A stretch of DNA of 64,000 nucleotides, taken from the NCBI RefSeq assembly GCF_029215955.1, contig NZ_JAEMVA010000004.1:25693-89692 (forward strand), given 5' to 3'. The notes under the pieces are model-generated. The model saw nothing but the letters and a program-made list of their open reading frames with translations, was not told the origin of the DNA and did not search any database. Shown here piece after piece: positions 27,920-35,968 of this stretch; within the stretch, counting starts at the first letter, position 1; each line of letters opens with the position of its first letter. A program made the position numbers and the translations under genes. The stretch comes from Sulfurimonas sp. SAG-AH-194-I05 (lineage in GTDB: Bacteria; Campylobacterota; Campylobacteria; Campylobacterales; Sulfurimonadaceae).

Positions 27920-28559
27920 GACGGTATCCTATACCTTTGAGTGTAGTGATTGATAAACCAATTTTACGTAGTTTATTTATATGAACTCGTAGAGAACCTT
28001 CACTCATCTCTCCACCGTTAGCTAGATACTCAAATATTACTTCTTTTCGAAGCGTAGTATTTATATTTTGAAAAAGAAGTTTTGTTATTTCTAACTCGTA
28101 TGGAGAAAGAGGTACAAAAGTCTTTGCCTTATAAAGTTCGTTTGTATCTATGAGAAAACGGAAATCAACACTTGTGATTTCATTTTTATAGGTGTTATAC
28201 GATTTTCGTAGAAGTGCTTTAATTCGGATTAAAAGTTCATCAAAGTCAAAAGGTTTTTTGATGTAATCATCTGCACCAACATCAAAGCCTTTTGAAAGTG
28301 AAGCTACATCTGTAAGGGCTGTGATGAAAATTGCTGGAGTTGTATTACCACTTTCTCGTAAGCCTTGAAGGAATTCAAAACCATTTAAAAAGGGAACATT
28401 TACATCAAGGAGTAAGAGATTGAAGTCTTTGTTAAAAGTAATATCAAGAGCTGATTCTCCATTTGAGACATGTTCTATTTCAAAGCCTTCATTCTCAAGT
28501 AGTTCTGTTAATGTCTCAGATAATATTGCATCATCTTCTAAGAGTAATATTCTTTGCAT
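27909..28559 (-). CDS. OmpR-family response regulator
   Basis: 216 residues from the ATG at 28559 (a TTG two codons earlier is possible). The receiver has LLLEDD, phospho-acceptor in LLLLDVNVPFLNGFEFL, and KKPFDFDEL with the conserved Lys. The C-terminal winged helix ends LKGIGYRLA. Cotranscribed with the kinase. A TTAAC-N6-CTAAC repeat lies 24 nt upstream of the ATG and an intervening TATACT (28566-28571) could be its -10 box; transcription would then start at or next to the ATG, giving a leaderless message, in line with the absence of a ribosome site. Confidence 0.92.
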   Translation of the reverse strand: MQRILLLEDDAILSETLTELLENEGFEIEHVSNGESALDITFNKDFNLLLLDVNVPFLNGFEFLQGLRESGNTTPAIFITALTDVASLSKGFDVGADDYIKKPFDFDELLIRIKALLRKSYNTYKNEITSVDFRFLIDTNELYKAKTFVPLSPYELEITKLLFQNINTTLRKEVIFEYLANGGEMSEGSLRVHINKLRKIGLSITTLKGIGYRLAT

Positions 28560-28565
28560 ATGCAA

Positions 28566-28598
28566 AGTATATGCAAATATGCGTTAGGGTAATGTTAA
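28566..28598 (-). promoter_or_regulatory. TTAAC-type direct repeat and -10 box before the response regulator
   Basis: On the minus strand, TTAACATTACCCTAAC (28598-28583) holds two TTAAC-like halves with an 11-nt period, followed after 11 nt by TATACT (28571-28566). The same half-site with the same period occurs at 58444-58459 (TTAACATTTTATTAAC) and at 4309-4324. The location between divergent genes could control mqo as well, which has its own TATAAT at 28619-28624. Autoregulation is the simplest reading. Confidence 0.45.
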
Positions 28599-28653
28599 GG
28601 ATTTTACCAAAAAAGATGTATAATGATTTATACGTAATTAAAGAGAGGTAGAT

Positions 28654-30018
28654 ATGACACAAAATCATTATGATGTAATCGTTATAGGGGGTGGAGTGTC
28701 AGGCTCTGCTCTTTTTTATGAACTTGGAAGATATACAAATGTAAAAAAAATATGTCTTTTGGAAAAATACGGTTCACTCGCTTCTCTTAACTCTAATGGT
28801 TCAGCAAATTCTCAAACAATTCATTGTGGAGATATTGAGACGAACTATACATTAGAAAAGGCTGCAAAGGTAAAAAGAACTGCAAAAATGGTTGAGAAGT
28901 ATTGTTTACAACATGGCTATGAAAATAAAGTTATTTTCTCACATCAAAAAATGGCTTTGGGTGTTGGTAGTGAAGAAGTGAACTATATGAAAAATCGTTA
29001 TAAAGAGTTTAAATCACTTTACCCGTACCTTGAACTTTATGACAAAGAAAAATTAGCAGAAATAGAACCTGCCGTAGTCTACGATAAAAATGGAAATCTT
29101 AGAGAAGAAGAGATAGTTGGGGTAGGCGCACAAAACCAATATACAACAGTTGACTTTAAAGCACTCAGTGATACATTTATAGATAATACTTTAAAAATAG
29201 AAGACAAAGTTACAGATATATTTTTTAATAATGAAGTGAAAAATATTCAAAAAATTGGAAGTACATATCATGTGCAAACCTCTATGACACAGTTTACTGC
29301 TGATTTTATTGTAGTAGATGCTGGAGCACATTCCCTTTTTATAGCACATAAAATGGGGCATGGACTTGATTATGGTTGTTTACCAATGGCAGGTAGCTTT
29401 TATATGGGAAATAGAAAAATACTAAACGGAAAGGTTTATATGGTTCAAAACCCTAAACTTCCCTTTGCTGCACTTCATGGGGATCCTGATATTTTAGTAA
29501 ATGGGTTTACTCGTTTTGGACCAACTGCTTTAATGCTTCCAAAATTAGAGCGATTTAAGCCAGGTACGTACCTCGATTTTTTTAAGACTTTAAGGCTTGA
29601 TTTGAATGTTGTTAAAATATTTTATGACTTACTTAAAGATTCAGATATTCGTAATTATGTACTTAAAAACTTCATGTTTGAAGTACCCTTTATAAATAAA
29701 AAATTATTTCTTCAAGATGCAAGAAAAATTGTACCCTCTCTTGGTGCTGATGATATTACATACGCAAAAGGATTTGGTGGTGTTCGTCCTCAAATTTTAG
29801 ATAAAAAAAATCAAAAACTTATGTTAGGTGAGGCTTCAATAGATACAGGTGAGGGGATTATATTTAACATGACACCATCACCAGGAGCTACTTCATGTCT
29901 TGGAAATGCCTTACGTGATGTGCATATTATTTGTACGTATTTAAACCTAGAATTTGACGAAGAAGCATTTAATAACGAACTAACGGAAGATACAATAAGA
30001 GGGGATTCAAATGCGTAA
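28654..30018 (+). CDS. mqo: malate:quinone oxidoreductase, Campylobacter type
   Basis: 454 residues. FAD-binding VIVIGGGVSGSALFYEL near residue 7, SNGSANSQTIHCGDIETNY near 48 and the C-terminal FNMTPSPGATSCLGNALRD are characteristic of the Campylobacterota Mqo (Cj0393c-like). It oxidises malate to oxaloacetate and feeds the menaquinone pool at the inner membrane, a TCA cycle step. A TATAAT box and GAGAGG ribosome site precede it. It overlaps the following glycosyltransferase by 8 nt, an unexpected operon partner. Confidence 0.9.
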   Translation: MTQNHYDVIVIGGGVSGSALFYELGRYTNVKKICLLEKYGSLASLNSNGSANSQTIHCGDIETNYTLEKAAKVKRTAKMVEKYCLQHGYENKVIFSHQKMALGVGSEEVNYMKNRYKEFKSLYPYLELYDKEKLAEIEPAVVYDKNGNLREEEIVGVGAQNQYTTVDFKALSDTFIDNTLKIEDKVTDIFFNNEVKNIQKIGSTYHVQTSMTQFTADFIVVDAGAHSLFIAHKMGHGLDYGCLPMAGSFYMGNRKILNGKVYMVQNPKLPFAALHGDPDILVNGFTRFGPTALMLPKLERFKPGTYLDFFKTLRLDLNVVKIFYDLLKDSDIRNYVLKNFMFEVPFINKKLFLQDARKIVPSLGADDITYAKGFGGVRPQILDKKNQKLMLGEASIDTGEGIIFNMTPSPGATSCLGNALRDVHIICTYLNLEFDEEAFNNELTEDTIRGDSNA

Positions 30019-31129
30019 CTTAAAAAAACTTCTTTATATAACAGACCAAGAAGAGTATTCAGAACATGGAACGATAGGACCTTTGTTTCATGGGTATTTA
30101 CATGAATACTTAAATGTGGAAATCGTATACTTTACGAAGTATAAAAATAGTTTTCAAAAAAAGAATACAAATTATATTGTTCCTATACAATATAGAAAAC
30201 ATGTTTGCTCCTACTTATCTTTGAAAGATGTTGACTTAACTTCATATGACTTTGTATTTGTTCGTAATAAACTCGATGCCTTAGCTGATGTACTTAAACT
30301 TAGAACGATGTATGGTTATAAGGTAGGGTACAGAGTTTCTTTCCCAAAAACGCAAGAAGCTTACGAAGCTGTAAAAGCGAACAAGAGTAATAACCTTTTT
30401 AAGATGCTAGGTTCTTTGTACAATGGGTATAAAATAAAAAAATTACTTAAGCAATGCGATTTATTTATGCCAACATCAAAAGACATGCAAGATACTTTTT
30501 ATGGGGGAAGTGATGTAAAAAGTTTTCCTCTTCCAGCAGGACTTGACCCGCAAAGAATTACTCCTCATAGAGAATCAGATGGGGATTTATGTAATTTTAT
30601 TTATGTAGGAACTCTGGACACTTTGCATGATTTTCAAAAAATACTAGTATCTTTTTCAATGTTGAAGTCTCAAAAATGGCACTTGCATATTGCCACAAAA
30701 GACTTAGAGTATGCTCGAAGTATTGTTGGTGGATATAGTAGTATTTCAAATCAGATTACTCCTTTTATGGCAGATAATCTTGATGTTTTAATGCAAAAAG
30801 TGGATGATTCAGATGTTGGCATAGCCTTACTTCCGGATATACCAGTGTATAACACGACAATACCTGCAAAAATAATGGACTATTATACATGTGCATTACC
30901 CACACTTTTAACCGATAACCGTAAAAATCGTACATTATTTGATGATACCGATGCTTTATTTTGCCGTTTTGATACAAAAGAAATAGCAGAAAAACTAGAA
31001 TATATACTTGGTATGAGTCAAGAAGAAATAGCAAATATGGGTCACGCAGGACAAGATAAATTACTCCACCATAAGCGAAATTATAAGTTAATGGCACAAA
31101 AATTATTTGCACAATTAGAGAGTCTTTAG
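30011..31129 (+). CDS. glycosyltransferase, GT-B fold, group 1-like
   Basis: 372 residues, no membrane segment. The C-terminal half has the GT-B look: FIYVGTLDTLHDFQKIL near 197, VGIALLPDIPVYNTTIPAKI near 275 and MDYYTCALPTLLTDNRKN near 293. The N-terminal half is a variable acceptor domain. Donor and acceptor are unknown. Translationally coupled to mqo upstream and followed after 2 nt by an acetyltransferase, so the two may modify the same glycan. Confidence 0.78.
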   Translation: MRNLKKLLYITDQEEYSEHGTIGPLFHGYLHEYLNVEIVYFTKYKNSFQKKNTNYIVPIQYRKHVCSYLSLKDVDLTSYDFVFVRNKLDALADVLKLRTMYGYKVGYRVSFPKTQEAYEAVKANKSNNLFKMLGSLYNGYKIKKLLKQCDLFMPTSKDMQDTFYGGSDVKSFPLPAGLDPQRITPHRESDGDLCNFIYVGTLDTLHDFQKILVSFSMLKSQKWHLHIATKDLEYARSIVGGYSSISNQITPFMADNLDVLMQKVDDSDVGIALLPDIPVYNTTIPAKIMDYYTCALPTLLTDNRKNRTLFDDTDALFCRFDTKEIAEKLEYILGMSQEEIANMGHAGQDKLLHHKRNYKLMAQKLFAQLESL

Positions 31130-31131
31130 GC

Positions 31132-31548
31132 GTGCAAATAAGGGAACTTAATTTAAAAGAGTTATATACAGTCTATGATGTCCTTAAACAGTTACGTACA
31201 GAGATTACATATAAGGAATTTGAAGATTTAATTTACGACATGCGCCATATGGAATATAAAATGATAGGGATTATGAATGGTGAAAAATTAATAAGCTATG
31301 CAGGTGTTGCAATCCAAACGAACCTTTACCATAAACGTCATTTATATGTTTTTGACCTTGTGACAGATGAAGAATATAGAGGTGAAAAATATGGGGATAT
31401 GATGCTTTCGTATTTAGTTGATTATGCAAAAGTTGGGATGTGTGAAAATATAGTTCTCTCGAGTGGTTTTGACAAAGAGGATGCGCATCGATTTTATGAA
31501 GCACATTCTTTTGTTAAAAAAAGTTTTGTATTTTTGAAGTCACTTTAG
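31132..31548 (+). CDS. GNAT-family N-acetyltransferase
   Basis: 138 residues from a GTG start 2 nt after the glycosyltransferase stop. The fold signature is complete: YVFDLVTDEEYRGEKYGDMMLSYL includes the acetyl-CoA loop (RGEKYG), then NIVLSSGFDKEDAHRFYEAHSF is the usual beta5-alpha4 end. Substrate unknown; an amino-sugar or small amine is possible given the neighbour. No regulatory sequence of its own. Confidence 0.87.
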   Translation: MQIRELNLKELYTVYDVLKQLRTEITYKEFEDLIYDMRHMEYKMIGIMNGEKLISYAGVAIQTNLYHKRHLYVFDLVTDEEYRGEKYGDMMLSYLVDYAKVGMCENIVLSSGFDKEDAHRFYEAHSFVKKSFVFLKSL

Positions 31549-31571
31549 TTAATAGCTAGTGCTACTATTAA
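31549..31571. terminator. hairpin between convergent genes
   Basis: TTAATAG-C-TAG-TG-CTA-CTATTAA forms a 10-bp stem with one bulge at the junction of the acetyltransferase and the convergent YchJ-like gene. No strong U-run follows on either strand, so termination is only suggested by position. Confidence 0.3.
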
Positions 31572-31927
31572 GAACAGCATTTCTTAAACTTTTTTCCACT
31601 TCCACATGGACAGACTTCATTTCTTTGTATTTTTGAAGGAAAAAGCTCTCCCTTATGGTATTTCCACATGTTGTCTTCTTTAATAAATGTACTCTTCTCA
31701 TGAAGAACCTCTGTTATGCTATTTAAAACATAGTACGCTTTAAACTCTACAATATTATCATAGGCATTAAGAACATCTAATTTTAGCCATCGAAGAGGCA
31801 CTGCGTCTTTGAGTTCTTTGAGATTTTGACTTGTTGAGGTGTTTGCTATGTATTCCCAGTCTTCTTTAACAAAGGCATCGTATCTACTTCTCATAAGTTC
31901 TTCTGGTGTTTTGTTATGTGTTTTCAT
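31568..31927 (-). CDS. YchJ-like SEC-C motif protein
   Basis: 119 residues. TPEELMRSRYDAFVKEDWEYI is the YchJ middle-domain opening, and the C-terminus NEVCPCGSGKKFKKCCS is a SEC-C zinc motif (Cys-x-Cys-x8-Cys-Cys). YchJ proteins usually carry SEC-C motifs at both ends; here only the C-terminal one is present. Role unproven; SEC-C domains are zinc-binding and often bind nucleic acid or ribosome/SecA-type partners. Upstream of it on the minus strand is cspA, with a terminator in between. Confidence 0.88.
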   Translation of the reverse strand: MKTHNKTPEELMRSRYDAFVKEDWEYIANTSTSQNLKELKDAVPLRWLKLDVLNAYDNIVEFKAYYVLNSITEVLHEKSTFIKEDNMWKYHKGELFPSKIQRNEVCPCGSGKKFKKCCS

Positions 31928-31961
31928 TTTGGGGTAGGTTTATTAAAAAAGAGTGCGGTAT

Positions 31962-31987
31962 AAAAATTACAGGCTAAAAGCCCGTAA
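31962..31987 (-). terminator. Rho-independent terminator of cspA
   Basis: On the minus strand TTACGGGCT-TTT-AGCCTGTAA forms a 9-bp stem with one G-U pair and a 3-nt loop, followed by TTTTT. It starts 16 nt after the cold-shock gene stop. Stem, short loop and U-run make this the clearest terminator in the window. Confidence 0.85.
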
Positions 31988-32002
31988 TAAAGTGCGTAAG
32001 TC

Positions 32003-32221
32003 CTAAAGAGGAGTTACATTCTCAGCTTGAGGGCCTTTTTGACCTTCACCAATTTCGAAAGTAACTTTTTGACCTTCAGCTAAAGAAACACGACCATGAC
32101 CTGTATTATTTACTTGACGGAAATGTACAAATACATCTTTTCCACCATTATCTTGTTGAATAAAACCATAACCTTTTTCTTCGTTAAACCATTTAACTGA
32201 ACCGTCTACTAATTCTGCCAT
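32003..32221 (-). CDS. cspA: CspA-family cold-shock protein
   Basis: 72 residues, the standard size. [14 protein letters not shown] includes RNP1 (KGYGFI) and DVFVHF is RNP2. It is a single-stranded nucleic-acid binding chaperone. AAAAGG lies about 8 nt before the ATG. A good sigma-70 promoter about 130 nt upstream predicts a long leader with small stem-loops, as in E. coli cspA, and a strong terminator ends the unit, so it is monocistronic. Confidence 0.96.
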   Translation of the reverse strand: MAELVDGSVKWFNEEKGYGFIQQDNGGKDVFVHFRQVNNTGHGRVSLAEGQKVTFEIGEGQKGPQAENVTPL

Positions 32222-32355
32222 TGTAATACCTTTTTGTATAAAAATTCACTTTATAAAAGTGGAGTCGAAATTTGGAGAGTCTTTAGGTAACAATTGAGCA
32301 AAAAACAAAATTACACACTAAAGATGAACTTTGGTCCTCATCTTTCATCGGAAAT

Positions 32356-32385
32356 ATTATATCGCAATTTCTTTGGAATTTGCAA
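32356..32385 (-). promoter_or_regulatory. sigma-70 promoter and long 5' leader of cspA
   Basis: On the minus strand, TTGCAA (32385-32380) and TATAAT (32361-32356) are separated by 18 nt. Transcription would start near 32349, giving a leader of about 128 nt. The leader contains AGATGA-N10-TCATCT and CACTTT-TAT-AAAGTG (about 32249-32263), which could form stems. Long structured leaders are the known thermosensing element of cspA genes. Confidence 0.6.
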
Positions 32386-32454
32386 GTAAAATGTAAAATT
32401 TAATTAATAAGTTGAGATGCCGATACTATAATTAAGAATTATAAAGGATATATT

Positions 32455-32997
32455 ATGACTATTACATCTACGATGCCAAATATAAAGGCTGAATATACAC
32501 AAAAAGAGGTTAAAACAAATTTTACACAAAAAATATCAAAGGAAGAAGTCTCAGAAATCAAAGAACAAATAGCTGAAAATTCTAAGCTTATGATGTTTAA
32601 TGAAACATCTGTACAAGTTGGATTAACATCATCTCAAGATGCTTTTCAAAAAAACTATGATGGTTTCCAAAGTTTTCTCTCTGAAGTTGGTTACTCTGGA
32701 AAACCTATAGCTGAGCTTTCTCAAAGTGAAGCTACCGCACTTGTAAGTGATGATGGTATTTTTGGAATAACGCAAACATCAGAGCGAATTGCAAACTTTG
32801 TTATTAATGGTTCGGGTGGTGATGAAGAAAAAATGCGTGCAGGAAGAGCAGGGATGATACAAGGTTTTAAAGATGCTGAAAAAATGTGGGGTGGAGAACT
32901 TCCTGAAATTTCACAAAAATCCATGCAAGCTGCCGTAGAAATGGTAGACAAAGCAATGAATTCTTTAGGCTACTCTATAATAAATGAAGAGGCATAA
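32455..32997 (+). CDS. unknown soluble protein, possibly flagellum/virulence-associated
   Basis: 180 residues with no signal peptide, cysteine or membrane segment. It has a disordered start (TSTMPNIKAEYTQKEV) and a compact helical C-terminal part with EEKMRAGRAGMIQGFKDAEKMWGG. I recall similar small Campylobacterota proteins carrying the misleading name hydrogenase-4 component G; nothing in the sequence supports a hydrogenase role. TATAAT at 32427-32432 and AAAGGA precede the ATG. It is a single gene with its own terminator. Confidence 0.75.
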   Translation: MTITSTMPNIKAEYTQKEVKTNFTQKISKEEVSEIKEQIAENSKLMMFNETSVQVGLTSSQDAFQKNYDGFQSFLSEVGYSGKPIAELSQSEATALVSDDGIFGITQTSERIANFVINGSGGDEEKMRAGRAGMIQGFKDAEKMWGGELPEISQKSMQAAVEMVDKAMNSLGYSIINEEA

Positions 32998-33017
32998 AAG
33001 CCTCTTTGAATTTTTAG
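32987..33017 (+). terminator. Rho-independent terminator overlapping the stop codon
   Basis: AAGAGGC (32987-32993) pairs with GCCTCTT (33000-33006); the loop ATAAAA contains the TAA stop. A short T-rich tail (TGAATTTTT) follows. The 7-bp GC-containing stem serves the gene at 32455-32997. Confidence 0.7.
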
Positions 33018-34078
33018 TGCTGTGATTCTTTAACTGCGCTAAAGAGGCTATCAAATGCTTTTTTGCTAGAGTCTTCAACATCTTTTATTCTTGCGAGTGC
33101 TTCTTCATATTTTGCAGATTGGTTTAAGTGAATTGTTTCTTGTAAACCTTTATGAACATTTGAATGATGCGAGCTAATAGCACTTAAGGTAGAGTTTCCT
33201 TTTAAGAAAGTATTTGTTGCTGTTGTATACCATTTACCAAATCGACAGCTATTTTCATCTTGAATATCTATGCTTGTAGATGTTAAAAGAGCTTTATAAG
33301 CCTGTACTTTGAGTGCTATGTGGTCTATTTTTCCAACATTTACTTGAAGTTCATTTGTAACGTACTGTGTTTTAGATTTTATGTTACTTGAGTTTGCAAC
33401 AACACTTTGCACACTTTCGTTAAATACATTTAAAATATCGATTACTTTTGCTGTTTCACTGTTGAATGTATCGCTTATTTCTATCATTGAACTCGAGTTT
33501 TGTTTGAGTGAGTTAATGTTAATTTCAACCTCGCTTGTTGCTTTTTGTGTTCTCTCTGCAAGTTTTCTTACTTCATCCGCAACAACAGCAAATCCACGTC
33601 CATGTTCACCTGCACGCGCAGCTTCAATAGCCGCATTTAATGCAAGAAGATTTGTTTGATCTGAAATATCTTTAATTAAGTTAATAATTTCTGCAATAGA
33701 TATTACGCTGTTATTTAATGATGTCGAATCATCACTCAGGGTATTTGTATATTCTTGAATTTTATCAATACTTGTTACAATTTGGGATGTTTCTTTTTCA
33801 ACATCTATCATTTTCTCAGTTGTAGTGGTATTTAAGATATTAATTTCTTTAAGCATTTCTAAGGGGCTATCTACTGTTTGTTGTAAAAATGTATTTCCAT
33901 TTTTATAACTATTTAGTAATACTTCTACAAATGCATCTTTTTTTGTGTCTTCTATATGAACAGGAGTTTCTAGTTCTATAATTCTTTCTTTTAATAATGA
34001 AATTTCATTTTTGTATTCATTAAGTTCATTTTCGTGTTGCACAGTCAATGCATTGAGTTTTTTTGTATTTCCAAACAT
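33014..34078 (-). CDS. soluble chemoreceptor with C-terminal CZB zinc-binding domain
   Basis: 354 residues from the ATG at 34078, chosen because AAAGGGA lies 9 nt upstream; an in-frame start 14 codons earlier lacks one. No membrane segment. An N-terminal coiled coil leads into the MCP hairpin ([19 protein letters not shown] near 165). The C-terminus is a CZB domain: a first His in KIDHIALK, Cys in SCRFGKWY and a late [13 protein letters not shown]-type receptors sense zinc or hypochlorous acid in related bacteria (for example Helicobacter TlpD), so a cytoplasmic redox/metal receptor is inferred. Confidence 0.9.
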   Translation of the reverse strand: MFGNTKKLNALTVQHENELNEYKNEISLLKERIIELETPVHIEDTKKDAFVEVLLNSYKNGNTFLQQTVDSPLEMLKEINILNTTTTEKMIDVEKETSQIVTSIDKIQEYTNTLSDDSTSLNNSVISIAEIINLIKDISDQTNLLALNAAIEAARAGEHGRGFAVVADEVRKLAERTQKATSEVEININSLKQNSSSMIEISDTFNSETAKVIDILNVFNESVQSVVANSSNIKSKTQYVTNELQVNVGKIDHIALKVQAYKALLTSTSIDIQDENSCRFGKWYTTATNTFLKGNSTLSAISSHHSNVHKGLQETIHLNQSAKYEEALARIKDVEDSSKKAFDSLFSAVKESQH

Positions 34079-34210
34079 ATGTAGAAGTCCCTTTATTCTA
34101 TTGTGAATACAGACTAACAAAAGATATATAAATATTTAATTTTTTTATTTATAAATATTAGATTTTTTAATATATGAGTATAAATGAAACGTTTTCTAAT
34201 AAAAAGAGTT

Positions 34211-34840
34211 TTAGGCTGAAATATCAAAAGGTTCTTTTGTTTTTGAAGTGTCTTGTTTTATAGTATTTGAATTTTGTGCATTTTGGTATGCCTCTTTTCC
34301 TAAAGCTTCATTCTGTCGTTCTTTGGTAAGTTGTTGCTGCGCTTTCATTTCTATGACTCTAGCACTTGAAGCTACTGCAAAGTCTTGTGAACTTGGATCA
34401 CCTGCAGCCATGGCGGCAGCTGCAACCTGTCTTGCATTTGCTATACTTTCTTGAGGAGTAGAACCACCACTTGTCGAAATAGAAACTTCGCCACCTATAG
34501 CGTACATTTTCCCATCAGGACCTTGTTGGTAGGTGAATGTAGCAGCTCCCGTCATTCCCCCACCAACAGACTGGTGTGCTGACTCATGTGCACGCACTTC
34601 AGCGTCACGTGCCTCTAGGTCTACAAGAAGTTTTTCTTCTCCTTGGCTTAGTTCTTTTGAGGCGGAACTTTTTATAGCATTCTTTGAGTCACGTTTTGTT
34701 TCTTCTTCAATCCGTTGGGCATCTGGACTTTGTTCTTTTTTCTCTTTTCTAAATACGAGAGATTCTTCTTCATTGAGTTTAATTGTATAGCTGGTGCTGA
34801 TATTTCCAAATGAACTTGTACCTGTAATCATACTATCCAT
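34211..34840 (-). CDS. SprA-related / CJM1_0395-type putative metalloprotease
   Basis: 209 residues. A disordered charged N-terminus is followed by the conserved core LEARDAEVRAHESAHQSVGG, where HESAH fits an HExxH zinc motif, then YAIGGEVSIS, SIANARQVAAAAMAAGDPS and ASSARVIEMKAQQQL. This is the SprA-like family found in many Campylobacterota and gammaproteobacteria; activity has not been established as far as I know. Single gene, divergent from the S4 protein. Confidence 0.85.
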   Translation of the reverse strand: MDSMITGTSSFGNISTSYTIKLNEEESLVFRKEKKEQSPDAQRIEEETKRDSKNAIKSSASKELSQGEEKLLVDLEARDAEVRAHESAHQSVGGGMTGAATFTYQQGPDGKMYAIGGEVSISTSGGSTPQESIANARQVAAAAMAAGDPSSQDFAVASSARVIEMKAQQQLTKERQNEALGKEAYQNAQNSNTIKQDTSKTKEPFDISA

Positions 34841-34900
34841 TATAACATTGGTATTTTTAAAAGTTTCTTTGTTATTATTCCACTACAATAAAGGCTGATA

Positions 34901-35113
34901 ATGAAATATGAATTAAAAGATGAATATATAGAACTGTTTAAATTATTAAAAGTTCTTGATTTAGTTGAGAGTGGAGCACAAGGGAAGTATTTAGTTGCTG
35001 AGGGATATGTCAATAGAAATGGCGAACAAGAGTTTCGTAAACGTGCAAAAATTAGAGCAGGTGATGTTATAGAAATAGCAGAGGTAACGATTGAGGTGGT
35101 GGCTGCTCTATAA
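34901..35113 (+). CDS. S4-domain RNA-binding protein (YbcJ/RlbA-like)
   Basis: 70 residues consisting only of an S4 fold: FKLLKVLDLVESGAQGKYLVAEGYVNRNG and KRAKIRAGDVIEIAEVTI. Stand-alone S4 proteins of this size bind structured RNA or ribosome parts. The ATG lies 60 nt from the divergent SprA-like gene, with a weak ribosome site. Followed by the hemerythrin gene after 80 nt. Confidence 0.9.
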   Translation: MKYELKDEYIELFKLLKVLDLVESGAQGKYLVAEGYVNRNGEQEFRKRAKIRAGDVIEIAEVTIEVVAAL

Positions 35114-35193
35114 ATTACTTAGTATATGTCAGTAAATGTAAATTATATTCAAGTTATAATATACATATAAACCTTAAATATTATGGAGATTAA

Positions 35194-35589
35194 ATGCTAA
35201 TTTTAGAAACAGATGTACGAAAAGTTACCGATGACGTAATGAATATGTTGCATGAAGATGAAAGAGAACTTATTAACGCATTTTACGATGCTGTTGTTGC
35301 TAAAGATATAGACAAAATTGATACACTTTTCAAAGTTGTTTTAGTGGAAGTTGAAGCACATTTCAAAAGTGAAGAAGATATGATGGAGCAGGGTGGCTAT
35401 GCTGGACTTGCGGTTCATAAAAGTGACCATGATGCAATGCGTGCAAAGTTAGAAAAGTTTCATAAAAGATGGGAAGTACTTAAAGGTCCAAAAGAAGTAC
35501 GAAGTTTTTTAGAAAAAGACTTTAAAAAATGGATGATTTCACATGTTGCGACACGTGATAAAGATGCTTCGCAACATTTAGGAAGTTAA
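35194..35589 (+). CDS. bacteriohemerythrin-like protein
   Basis: 131 residues, helical. Iron-ligand motifs of the family are seen as HFKSEEDMMEQ (HxxxE) near 61, HKSDHDAM near 79, and WMISHVATRDKD near 115. The first helix ligand is offset (LHEDERELINAF), somewhat unlike canonical hemerythrin. Such proteins bind oxygen or nitric oxide at a di-iron centre, useful in microaerobic denitrifiers. GGAG precedes the ATG. Confidence 0.85.
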   Translation: MLILETDVRKVTDDVMNMLHEDERELINAFYDAVVAKDIDKIDTLFKVVLVEVEAHFKSEEDMMEQGGYAGLAVHKSDHDAMRAKLEKFHKRWEVLKGPKEVRSFLEKDFKKWMISHVATRDKDASQHLGS

Positions 35590-35590
35590 T

Positions 35591-35968
35591 TTATTTTTGT
35601 AACACTAACTCCATTTGAGCAATAGCCTCTAAGGCATGATTAAACTCTTTTGGAGTGATTAAAAATGCATGAATACCTTCATCAACCATCTCGGCTAGTT
35701 TCCCCTCATCATTTAAAGAAGCTAAGGCAACTATTTCTTGCTTTTTTTGTATCTCTTTGATTTTTTTCATGAAGCTAGTACCATTTGAAATGTCTACACT
35801 AACATCATTTATAACAATATCGTATGTGTTTTCATCAATAAGGGCTAAAGCCTCATCTTCATTAGAAGCTTTATCAGTTGTAATAAAAACTTCATTAAAT
35901 ACTTTAGAATTTGAATCGAGCATTGACTTTTCTTCTGTAATGAAAAGTACTTTGTATTTTTTAGTCAT
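35591..35968 (-). CDS. single-domain response regulator (receiver only)
   Basis: 125 residues, one receiver domain. The acidic pair is Glu-Glu (VLFITEEKS), the phospho-acceptor is Asp in DIVINDVSVD, Ser in LASLN stands for the switch Thr/Ser, and Lys in LITPKEF is conserved. It can probably be phosphorylated but has no output domain. Its start overlaps the stop of the AAA gene by 1 nt, so it is made together with that ATPase and may control it, by inference. Confidence 0.87.
   Translation of the reverse strand: MTKKYKVLFITEEKSMLDSNSKVFNEVFITTDKASNEDEALALIDENTYDIVINDVSVDISNGTSFMKKIKEIQKKQEIVALASLNDEGKLAEMVDEGIHAFLITPKEFNHALEAIAQMELVLQK

Noticed and set aside
32455..32997. Hydrogenase component label for the 180-residue protein
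   Set aside because: No cysteine, nickel or iron-sulfur motif and no hydrogenase genes near; the name seems a database artefact.
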